This document shows, piece after piece, positions 8,169 through 14,983 of a stretch of 23,130 bases of DNA (positions are counted from its first letter, which is position 1; each line of letters starts with the position of its first letter). Source of the stretch: Pseudomonadota bacterium (GTDB taxonomy: Bacteria; Pseudomonadota; Gammaproteobacteria; Burkholderiales; Burkholderiaceae_E). The notes below the pieces were generated by a model. The model had not been told where the DNA came from. It was given only the letters and a program-made list of their open reading frames with translations, and ran no database searches. The position numbers and the translations under genes are program-made. Where the stretch lies: positions 1 to 23,130 of the forward strand of contig JAEWGX010000048.1 of the NCBI GenBank assembly GCA_023388075.1, written 5' to 3'.

Positions 8169-8614
8169 GGCAGGGGACCCGCCGACGCCTCGGCGTGCAT
8201 CGCCTGCATCGCCGCCTCGGGCGAGGCGAGGGCGGCCTGCTGGGCCTCTGCTCCCTCGATCCGAAGCCGCGCGATCCAGCCTTCACCATAGGGAGACCGG
8301 TGCACGAGCTCGGGCGTGGCCGCGAGGCGCGGGTTGGTCTCGACGACCGTACCGGACACGGGTGAGCGCACCGAAGCGATCGCCTTGGCGAGCTCGACCA
8401 CGGCGAGCGCGCGGCCGCGCTCGACCACGGTACCCACCGGCTTGGGGCGGCACATGTAGATCTCGCCGGATTGGAGGATGCCGAGCGCGGTGATGCCGAC
8501 GGTCACCAGTCCATCGTCGCCGAAGCGGGCCCAGGTCTGGTGCTCGACCAGGTAGCGCAGGTCCGCCGGGAAGTCCGGTGGCGCGGCGGGCGGGGCGTCG
8601 GTCGGGTCCGTCAT
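8165..8614 (-). CDS. GcvH-like lipoyl-domain protein
   Basis: A 149-residue protein resembling glycine cleavage H protein. It has the YLVEHQTWARF opening (21-31), VTVGITALGILQSGEIY (37-53), a PVG turn (59-61), the lysine segment VVELAKAIASVRSPVSG (72-88) with candidate lipoyl lysine K77, and the closing ELVHRSPYGEGWIARLRI (102-119). Canonical GcvH reads ESVKA where this has ELAKA. An Ala-rich tail follows. No other glycine cleavage genes are present, so it is more likely a dedicated carrier, as the GcvH-like LbpA proteins of sulfur metabolism are. The chosen start is ATG 8614 because the longer open frame runs into the tRNA-Sec gene, whose 3' end is at 8630. It has little Shine-Dalgarno and starts 15 bases after the tRNA. 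Its stop overlaps the DsrE-like start. Confidence 0.82.
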   Translation of the reverse strand: MTDPTDAPPAAPPDFPADLRYLVEHQTWARFGDDGLVTVGITALGILQSGEIYMCRPKPVGTVVERGRALAVVELAKAIASVRSPVSGTVVETNPRLAATPELVHRSPYGEGWIARLRIEGAEAQQAALASPEAAMQAMHAEASAGPLP

Positions 8615-8629
8615 CGGCCCGGATGGAAA

Positions 8630-8725
8630 TGGCGGAGGGAAACGGGAGTCGAACCCGCCCGGCAACGCTTGGCGCCACCCACCGGGTTTGAAGCCCGGCC
8701 GATCCACCAGGATCGTGTTCCCTCC
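8630..8725 (-). tRNA. selC: tRNA-Sec, anticodon UCA
   Basis: The minus strand gives a 96-nucleotide tRNA with an 8-bp acceptor stem (GGAGGGAA pairing with TTCCCTCC), discriminator G and encoded CCA. The anticodon arm is GCCGGGCTTCAAACCCGG with anticodon TCA. A long extra arm follows, then a T arm GCGGGTTCGACTCCCGT. The long acceptor stem, long variable arm and UCA anticodon are diagnostic of bacterial tRNA-Sec. It lies 13 bases after the selB stop and 15 bases before the GcvH-like start on the same strand, so it is probably cut from a longer transcript. Confidence 0.97.
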
Positions 8726-8734
8726 ATGACTCGG

Positions 8735-8762
8735 CTCTTCACGACGTCTCCGACGTGAAGAG
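8735..8762 (-). repeat. Inverted repeat spanning the selB stop, just before selC
   Basis: CTCTTCACG (8735-8743) and CGTGAAGAG (8754-8762) form a perfect 9-bp stem with a 10-base loop. It covers the last codons and the stop (8739-8741) of selB and ends about ten bases before the tRNA-Sec 5' end. No T-run follows, so it is not a classical terminator; it could guide processing or insulate the tRNA fold. Confidence 0.6.
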
Positions 8763-10784
8763 GGTCGAATCGGTCCGTACGCGGTGCGTGTCTCCCACGC
8801 GCCGCAGGATGCCGATCCGATCGAAATATTCCAGTATCTGTATCGCGCGCTTGCGGCCGAGGCCGGTCGCGTCTCGAAACCGGGCCGCGGTCAGCATCGG
8901 CACCGCAGGCGCGACATGCCCGCTACCGATGCGATCGGACACCGCGTCGCCGGCCGCCGCCTGAACCGCTGCCGGGCTGTTCCCCGCGTTCGCATCGGCC
9001 GCGCCCGGCCCATCGGGTGAGGCGCTCTCGCGGGCGACGCGGCGGGCGATCCCGGCGAGCGTGGCCACGGTCGCACTCGGATAGTACAGATCCTTCACGA
9101 TCTGGTGCAGCTCGCCCTGTTGCGCGAGCCTGGCCAGTGTCGTTCGCATCAGCGGTTCGCTCTCGTTGCAGTCGCGCGCGAGATCCCGGGCCCACGCGCC
9201 CTCGAAACCGGCCTCGGCAAGCCGCGGCGCGACCTTCTCGGCGATGCGACGCTCGCCCGCCGACAGTTGCACCGCATGCGCGGGCAGATGCACGAAGGCG
9301 CCCCGTCGGGCGATCGTGCCGGCCTCCTGCAACCGCTGCAGCAACGCCTGCCAGAGCGGCTCCGGCAGTCGTGGCATCGCCAATCGACGCAGCCGGGCGC
9401 TGTCCGGGCCGACCTCGTCGGGATGGGTCCGATGGTAGTCCTCCAGCGCCGCGACCGCTTTCGCGGCGGCGGCCCTCGCCGGTTCGGACGCGAGCGCCCA
9501 GTCGCCGCCGCGGGCGTCCTTTCGCCGGAGCACGCCGTCCGGCACGAGGCTGGGCGCGCCGCCGGCGGCCAGCCAGGCCTGCGCCGCGAAGTACCGCGTG
9601 AGGTCCGCGCCATGCTCGGCCACCGAAAGCCAGGCGGCGAGGCGTGCCGCCGGATCCGGCAGCTCGAGTGCGTCCAGCTCCGCGAGACGTTGCGGCGTGC
9701 GGCGGTAGCGCCGCGGGGCATGCGGATCGAGCACGTCGCCGCCGGCCACCGTGCGGCTTGCCGAGGCATCGCGCAGGACGACCCGGTCGCCGTGCCAGGC
9801 ACCGATCGGCGAGCGCAGCACCAGCTGCACGCGGGCCGATCGCCCGGGCGCGATGCTGTCGCCGTCGAGGACCGCCACCGTCCCTGCGACGGAGACGGCA
9901 CCGACATGGACGTGGACGGACGTGCCGGAGCGCAGCGATTTCTCCTCGGCGTGCCATACCGAGATCCGTGCATCGAGCCGGTCCGTCGCCAGCGCCGCGG
10001 CCGGCGAGACCAGCCACTGGCCACGCTCGATGTCCTCGCGGGCGATGCCGGCGAGCCCGAGCGCGCAACGCTCGCCGGCCCCGGCGTGGCCGACCGCCCG
10101 ATTCTGCGCGTGGACGCTGCGCACGCGGACTGTCCGCTCGCCGGGGACGAGCCGCAGCTCGTCATCCGGGACGACCCGGCCGCCGTGGGCAGTGCCGGTC
10201 ACCACCGTGCCGACACCTTCGAGGCCGAGGACGCGATCCACCGCGAGCCGGAACGCCGCGGCGGCCTCGGCCGGCCGCCGGGTCTCGCGCGCCGCCTCGA
10301 AGAGCAGGGCGCGCAGGGCATCGAGTCCGTCTCCGGTCTGGGCCGACACCCGGAGCACGGGTGCGCCGGAGAGCCGCGTATGTGACGTCAGCTCGGCTGC
10401 CTGCGCCGCGACGTTCGCGATGCCCGCGGCATCGGCGCGGTCGGCCTTGGTGATGACCACCGCGCCACGCTCGAGTCCGAGCAGCGAGAGCACGGCGAGA
10501 TGCTCGCGGGTCTGCGGCATCACGCCATCGTCGGCCGCGACCAGCAGCAGCGCGAAGTCGATACCGGTCGCGCCGGCGAGCATGGTGTGCACCAGCCGCT
10601 CGTGACCGGGCACGTCGACGAAGCCGATGCGACTGCCGTCGGGGCTGTCCATGAAGGCATAGCCGAGCTCGATGCTGATGCCGCGCTTCTTCTCCTCAGG
10701 CAGCCGGTCGGTGTCCACGCCGGTGAGCGCCCTGACGAGCGTGGTCTTGCCGTGGTCGATATGGCCTGCGGTTCCGACGATCAT
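8739..10784 (-). CDS. selB: Selenocysteine-specific elongation factor SelB
   Basis: A 681-residue GTPase (E. coli SelB is 614) that carries Sec-tRNA-Sec to the ribosome and binds the SECIS hairpin next to the UGA. The N-terminal EF-Tu-like G domain shows GHIDHGKT (7-14, P loop), a switch region ending RGISIELGY (34-42), DVPGH (57-61) and TKAD (112-115). Beta-barrel domains follow, and the C-terminal 250 or so residues contain the winged-helix repeats that bind SECIS RNA, ending RKRAIQILEYFDRIGILRR. The C-terminal part contains an Ala/Gly-rich linker between wing domains, which accounts for the extra length. The start ATG 10784 overlaps the selA stop (ATGA 10781-10784). With selA and selC it completes the decoding set for the two fdnG UGAs in this locus. 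Confidence 0.97.
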   Translation of the reverse strand: MIVGTAGHIDHGKTTLVRALTGVDTDRLPEEKKRGISIELGYAFMDSPDGSRIGFVDVPGHERLVHTMLAGATGIDFALLLVAADDGVMPQTREHLAVLSLLGLERGAVVITKADRADAAGIANVAAQAAELTSHTRLSGAPVLRVSAQTGDGLDALRALLFEAARETRRPAEAAAAFRLAVDRVLGLEGVGTVVTGTAHGGRVVPDDELRLVPGERTVRVRSVHAQNRAVGHAGAGERCALGLAGIAREDIERGQWLVSPAAALATDRLDARISVWHAEEKSLRSGTSVHVHVGAVSVAGTVAVLDGDSIAPGRSARVQLVLRSPIGAWHGDRVVLRDASASRTVAGGDVLDPHAPRRYRRTPQRLAELDALELPDPAARLAAWLSVAEHGADLTRYFAAQAWLAAGGAPSLVPDGVLRRKDARGGDWALASEPARAAAAKAVAALEDYHRTHPDEVGPDSARLRRLAMPRLPEPLWQALLQRLQEAGTIARRGAFVHLPAHAVQLSAGERRIAEKVAPRLAEAGFEGAWARDLARDCNESEPLMRTTLARLAQQGELHQIVKDLYYPSATVATLAGIARRVARESASPDGPGAADANAGNSPAAVQAAAGDAVSDRIGSGHVAPAVPMLTAARFRDATGLGRKRAIQILEYFDRIGILRRVGDTHRVRTDSTLFTSETS

Positions 10785-12295
10785 TGTTTCGGCTGGGGGT
10801 CGCTGGTGGCCGGGTCCAGGCGGGTCTCGGGCCCTGGCCGTCCGCGGGTCAGGGCGGCCTGCAGCGCCGGCAACTGGCCGACGAAGCGCGCCTCCACCGC
10901 GGCATCCTCCAGGCAGCGCAGGTCGAGCAGCAGCCGATCGTCGGCGATGCGCCCGATCACCGGCAACGGCAGCCCGCGCAGGGCGGTGGCGAGCGCATCG
11001 AGCGCGCGGCCGGCACCGCTGCGGCTGGTCGGTGCGATGGCCAGCCCCGCCGAAGCCAGGCGCTCCACCGGCAGGGAGCCCGAGCCGATCTGGCCCTGCA
11101 ACGACACGACACTCGCCGAGAAGCGCGGCGCCACGGCCGGAGCGACTCGCGACAGCAGCGCTTCCGCCTGGGCCTGGATCGTCGCGACCGGCCGCGTGAG
11201 CAGGCGCAGGGTGGGCAGCTCGCGCGCGAGCCGCTCGGGTCGCAGGTAGAGCATCAGGGTCGCTTCGAGTGCGGCCAGGGGAAGCTTCGACATGCGCAGC
11301 GCGCGCTTCAGCGGAGACCTGCGGATCCGTTCCACCTGCTCGCGGCTGCCGACGATGAGCCCGGCCTGCGGACCACCCAGCAGCTTGTCGCCGGAGAACG
11401 TGACCACGTCGCAGCCGGCGGCCAGCATCTCCTGCGGCATGGGCTCGCGCGGCAGCCCGAAGCGCGCCAGGTCGACCAGCGCCCCGCTGCCGAGATCGGT
11501 GGCGACCGGCACGCCGCGCGCATGGGCAAGCGCGGCGAGCGCGCCCTCGTCGACCGAGGCCGTGAAGCCCATCACCTTGTAGTTGCTGGTGTGGGCCTTC
11601 ATCACCAGCGCGGTCCGCTCGGTGAAGGCGCGCTCGTAGTCGTGCGGATGCGTGCGGTTGGTGGTGCCGACCTCGATCATCCGGGCGCCTGCGCTGGCCA
11701 TCACGTCCGGCATCCGGAACGCGCCGCCGATCTCGACCAGCTCGCCGCGCGACACGATGACCTCGCGGCCGTGGGCGAGCGCGGCGATCGTCAGCAGCAC
11801 TGCCGCGGCGTTGTTGTTGACGACGGTGGCTGCCTCGGCGCCGGTGATGGTGGTGAGGAGCTCCTCGACGATCGAGTCGCGGTCGCCGCGTCCGCCCGAA
11901 GCCAGGTCGTACTCGAGGTTGTTCGGCGCGCTCATCATCGCGAGCAGGTGGGCGAGCGCCGGCTCGGCGAGCAAGGCGCGTCCCAGGTTGGTGTGCAGCA
12001 CCGTCCCGGTCAGGTTGAGCACCGTGCGCATGCGCGGCGCGAGCCGTTCCGCGATCCGTCCTCCCAGCGCCACGGCAAGCGCCTCGGCCTCGAGCGCAGC
12101 CGCGGCGACCTTGCCGGCGGCGATGTCGGCCCTCAGGCCGTCGATCAGGGCACGCGCCTCGGCGACGACGAGGGTGTGCCCATGCTCGGCCAGGTGCGCC
12201 CGCACGGCTTCATGCTGCAGCAACCGATCGACCGAGGGAAGATCCCTTGGGCTGGCCGCTGAACCGTGCACCACGGATTCATCGGGCCGCCGCAT
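10781..12295 (-). CDS. selA: L-seryl-tRNA(Sec) selenium transferase SelA
   Basis: A PLP enzyme converting Ser-tRNA-Sec to Sec-tRNA-Sec using selenophosphate; 504 residues here (E. coli about 463). Recognisable segments are the N-terminal PSVDRLLQ tRNA-binding region (20-27), NLTGTVLHTNLGRALL (94-109), NNNAAAVLL (160-168), the SRGELVEIGGAFRMPDVM stretch (182-199), and SGDKLLGGPQAG (301-312) with the PLP-binding lysine K304. The start is ATG 12295, sharing one base with the fdhE2 stop (TGATG), so selA is translationally coupled to fdhE2. The first 19 residues or so extend beyond the usual start, but no better-supported start is seen. The upstream open frame overlapping fdhE2 is not used. selB overlaps the 3' end. 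Confidence 0.97.
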   Translation of the reverse strand: MRRPDESVVHGSAASPRDLPSVDRLLQHEAVRAHLAEHGHTLVVAEARALIDGLRADIAAGKVAAAALEAEALAVALGGRIAERLAPRMRTVLNLTGTVLHTNLGRALLAEPALAHLLAMMSAPNNLEYDLASGGRGDRDSIVEELLTTITGAEAATVVNNNAAAVLLTIAALAHGREVIVSRGELVEIGGAFRMPDVMASAGARMIEVGTTNRTHPHDYERAFTERTALVMKAHTSNYKVMGFTASVDEGALAALAHARGVPVATDLGSGALVDLARFGLPREPMPQEMLAAGCDVVTFSGDKLLGGPQAGLIVGSREQVERIRRSPLKRALRMSKLPLAALEATLMLYLRPERLARELPTLRLLTRPVATIQAQAEALLSRVAPAVAPRFSASVVSLQGQIGSGSLPVERLASAGLAIAPTSRSGAGRALDALATALRGLPLPVIGRIADDRLLLDLRCLEDAAVEARFVGQLPALQAALTRGRPGPETRLDPATSDPQPKQ

Positions 12296-13353
12296 CAGGG
12301 CCCCTCTTCTTCGGGGGGCCGCGGGACCGGTTCCGGTCCCGGGTCCCCGAACAGCAACAGGAGATTGACACCGTGGCGCTGCAGCCCGGCATCGGAGACC
12401 AGCAGGTCCAGCGTCACGCTCGCGAGGTCGTCGGCGACCGGATCCACCATCGGGTCGCGATCGGTGTGGACGATCTTCAGGTAGTGGTGGCAGTCGTCGC
12501 AGGTCTCCACCTGCACTGCCGCCTGTGCCGCCCGCCGCGAAGCCGCTTCCGCGCCGGCCACGCTGTCGTCCCGTTCCGCGCCTTCCTCGTCGGCACGGTC
12601 CAACGACTGGTAGGCCACGTGCTTGGAGCCGAGGCAGTGGGTGCACCGGATCCGCACCATGTGCCATTCCAGGCTGCAGAGCGAGCAGTGCAGGTAGCGC
12701 TGCCCGAGCGATTCCCCGGAGGTGCGCGTGACGCTCGCCGTCGGACGGCTGCCGCAGCAGGGACAGGCGCCTTCGTCGGCGATGCGGCCGAACGGCTCGT
12801 CCTTCCCGGTACGCGAGGCACGCGTCGCGAGCAGCAGGTGGGTCCAGTAGACCTGCAGCGCGGCGCCGACGACCGGCGCCGCCGCGAGGTCGACGCCGTG
12901 CATCACGCCGGTGAGCAGCGCATCGGCCTGCTGCTCCAGCCAGTCGTCCGATGCAGCGGCGATCCGGGTGAGGGTGGCGTGGGCGTCGCCTTGCACCTGG
13001 GCGGCAACGCCGGTTGCCAGTGCCCGGAGCGAATCGCGCCAGGCATCCGCCCGCGGCCATTCCGAGGCCGGCAGCGGCGGCAGGCCCGCGAGCGCTGCGC
13101 GATCGAGCGCGGCGGCGTCCGGGATCGGGACCTGTGGGAATGCGGCCAACCGGACCTGCTGCTCGGCGGCGAGGAGCGCGGCGAACTTCAGGAAGTCACC
13201 CATGGTGTGGCCGGCGGCGAGCTGGCGAAGACGCATGGCCCGCTCGGCGAAGACAGTGGCGGCATCCGGGTGACGCAGGAACTGGATGTTGCCGGCGGCG
13301 CGCGTGGCGATCTCTTCCGCCGGCATGATCCGCACGGGAGTGTTCATCGCCAT
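12295..13353 (-). CDS. fdhE: Formate dehydrogenase accessory protein FdhE, copy 2
   Basis: A 352-residue FdhE with the same four CxxC pairs as copy 1: C197/C200, C223/C226, C237/C240 and C285/C288. It shares the WHMVRIRC core and the GVNLLLLFGDP end. The insertion between the third and fourth pairs (about 250-280, acidic and Ala-rich) is longer than in copy 1. The start ATG 13353 is chosen because GGAGG lies ten bases upstream (13364-13368); ATG 13347 is the alternative. Longer frames would begin within a strong hairpin. It follows fdnI2 after a 79-base gap, unlike copy 1, which overlaps its fdnI. It is coupled to selA by a one-base overlap, which suggests joint control of protein maturation and Sec synthesis. 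Confidence 0.93.
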   Translation of the reverse strand: MAMNTPVRIMPAEEIATRAAGNIQFLRHPDAATVFAERAMRLRQLAAGHTMGDFLKFAALLAAEQQVRLAAFPQVPIPDAAALDRAALAGLPPLPASEWPRADAWRDSLRALATGVAAQVQGDAHATLTRIAAASDDWLEQQADALLTGVMHGVDLAAAPVVGAALQVYWTHLLLATRASRTGKDEPFGRIADEGACPCCGSRPTASVTRTSGESLGQRYLHCSLCSLEWHMVRIRCTHCLGSKHVAYQSLDRADEEGAERDDSVAGAEAASRRAAQAAVQVETCDDCHHYLKIVHTDRDPMVDPVADDLASVTLDLLVSDAGLQRHGVNLLLLFGDPGPEPVPRPPEEEGP

Positions 13354-13385
13354 CGGGATTCTGCCTCCAGCTTGCCCTGCGCCGC

Positions 13386-13417
13386 GGCAGGCGGTGCGGT
13401 CGGCCACACCGCCTGCC
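13386..13417 (-). repeat. Strong hairpin between fdnI2 and fdhE2
   Basis: GGCAGGCGGTG (13386-13396) and CACCGCCTGCC (13407-13417) make a perfect 11-bp inverted repeat with a 10-base loop, starting about 15 bases after the fdnI2 stop. On the transcribed minus strand no U-run follows, so it is more likely an mRNA-stabilising 3' structure or partial attenuator than a full terminator. It would set fdnGHI2 apart from fdhE2-selA-selB. Confidence 0.7.
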
Positions 13418-13432
13418 TTTCGGTATTGCCCT

Positions 13433-14050
13433 TCACTTGTCCGAGACGACCCGCTCGTGCCAGAGAGAGTGGTTGGACTTCGCCCAGCCTTCGGTGACGG
13501 TGCCGCGCGTCATCGCCCTGAGGCTGCCCTTCACCCAGATGGCGGCGTAGACGTGCACGATCACGGAGAGGATCAGCACCACCGCCGCGATCGCGTGCAG
13601 CAGGACCGCGGCCCGCAGCACGCCGATCGAGAAGTTCGGCGCGAACCACGGACGCCAGAAGAGGAACCCCGTGACGACGAGGACCAGGAGGCTGATCGCC
13701 ATCGCCCAGAACACCAGCTTCTGCCCGGCGTTGTACTTGCCCACCGGCGGCATTCCCGACTTGTTTCCTCGCAGCAGGGCACCGGCGTTCGACATCCAGA
13801 GCCGGTCGTTGCGGTTCCAGAGGTTGTCCCGCCACATCTGGAAGAAGAGGAGCAGGAAACCCAGCACCATCAGCACGCCCAGGAAGGGATGCAGGATGCG
13901 GGTCCACTGTCCCCCGCCGAACAGGTTGACGAAGAAGTAGAACGACGGGTGGAAGAAGGCCAACCCGGAGAGCCCGGCCAGCACGAACATCAGCGCGATG
14001 AACCAGTGGTTCATCCGCTGGCCATCGGAATAACGCCTGAGCAGTCTCAT
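13433..14050 (-). CDS. fdnI: Formate dehydrogenase-N gamma subunit, cytochrome b556, copy 2
   Basis: A 205-residue paralogue of the copy 1 gamma subunit, with four membrane segments and the haem-ligand histidines H15 (MNHW), H54 (RILHPF), H152 (VLLHAI) and H166 (VIVHVY). The GKYNAGQK loop is conserved. The loop between the second and third helices is the same length as in copy 1 but differs strongly in sequence (WMSNAGALLRGNK region), so the two genes are old paralogues and not a recent duplication. The C-terminus is about 13 residues shorter than copy 1. Start ATG 14050 overlaps the fdnH2 stop (ATGA 14047-14050). It delivers electrons to quinone at the inner membrane. Confidence 0.94.
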   Translation of the reverse strand: MRLLRRYSDGQRMNHWFIALMFVLAGLSGLAFFHPSFYFFVNLFGGGQWTRILHPFLGVLMVLGFLLLFFQMWRDNLWNRNDRLWMSNAGALLRGNKSGMPPVGKYNAGQKLVFWAMAISLLVLVVTGFLFWRPWFAPNFSIGVLRAAVLLHAIAAVVLILSVIVHVYAAIWVKGSLRAMTRGTVTEGWAKSNHSLWHERVVSDK

Positions 14051-14973
14051 GCCGACCTCCCGTTACCAGCTCCCGCACCGCCACCGGGTCTGTCCGGCGG
14101 ATCGTCGCCGGTACCGGCTTCGGCCTTCTCCTCGATGGGCCCGACCTTCATGTAGTGGAAGAACCCGGCCACCACCGCGCCGATCATGCCGGCAACCGCG
14201 AGCGGCTTGGCGATGCCCTTCCAGAACGACACCATCGGATCGATGGTGGGATCCTTGGGCAGACCCTCCAGCTCCGGTTGGTCGGCGTGCTTCAGCACGT
14301 ACATCACGTGCGTGCCGCCCACGCCGGACGGGTTGTAGAGGCCCGCGTTCTGGAACCCGCGCTCCTTCAGCTCGCCCACCCGCTTCTCGCCGTAGCTGAC
14401 CATCTCCTCCTTGGTGCCGAAGCCGATCGCCCCGGTGGGGCAGGTCTTCACGCACGCGGGCTCGAGGCCGACGGCGACCCGGTCGGAACAGAGCGTGCAC
14501 TTGTACGCCTTGTTGTCGACCTGGCTGATGCGGGGCACGTCGAAGGGGCAGCCCTTGATGCAGTAGCCGCAGCCGATGCAGTTTTCCGAGATGAAGTCGA
14601 CGATGCCGTTGGTGTACTTGACGATCGCCCCGGGCGCCGGGCACGCCTTGAGGCATCCCGGATCCTCGCAGTGCATGCAGCCGTCCTTGCGGATCAGCCA
14701 CTCGAGGTTGCCTTCCTTTGGCTCGACCTCGTAGAACCGCATGACGGTCCACGAGGCCGGGGTGAGGTCGCTCGGGTTGTCGTAGACACCGACGTTGTCG
14801 CCGACCTCGTCGCGCAGGTCGTTCCAGTTCATGCACGCGACCTGGCAGGCCTTGCAGCCGATGCACTTGGACTCGTCGATGAGCTTGGCGACGGCCGGGG
14901 TCTGCCGGATCGAAGGGGTTGGCGTCGTGGTTGCCGAGCGGGCGGACACGGCCAGTGATTGCATGCTTGCCAT
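14047..14973 (-). CDS. fdnH: Formate dehydrogenase-N beta subunit, four-cluster ferredoxin protein, copy 2
   Basis: A 308-residue protein with the same sixteen cysteines in four groups as copy 1: CIGCKACQVAC, CMHCEDPGCLKAC, CIGCGYCIKGC, and CTLC with CVKTC. A C-terminal hydrophobic helix (PLAVAGMIGAVVAGFFHY) anchors it. It relays electrons from FdnG2 to FdnI2. The start is ATG 14973, ten bases after the fdnG2 stop; its Shine-Dalgarno GAGGAGG overlaps that stop region, so coupling is likely. The tail after the helix ends in a Gly/Ala-rich stretch. The gene overlaps fdnI2 by four bases. Confidence 0.95.
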   Translation of the reverse strand: MASMQSLAVSARSATTTPTPSIRQTPAVAKLIDESKCIGCKACQVACMNWNDLRDEVGDNVGVYDNPSDLTPASWTVMRFYEVEPKEGNLEWLIRKDGCMHCEDPGCLKACPAPGAIVKYTNGIVDFISENCIGCGYCIKGCPFDVPRISQVDNKAYKCTLCSDRVAVGLEPACVKTCPTGAIGFGTKEEMVSYGEKRVGELKERGFQNAGLYNPSGVGGTHVMYVLKHADQPELEGLPKDPTIDPMVSFWKGIAKPLAVAGMIGAVVAGFFHYMKVGPIEEKAEAGTGDDPPDRPGGGAGAGNGRSA

Positions 14974-14983
14974 GTTCGCCTCC

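Noticed and set aside
10781..13060. A 759-codon frame ending in SelA
   Set aside because: The extra N-terminal part is an out-of-frame reading of fdhE2; SelA starts at 12295.
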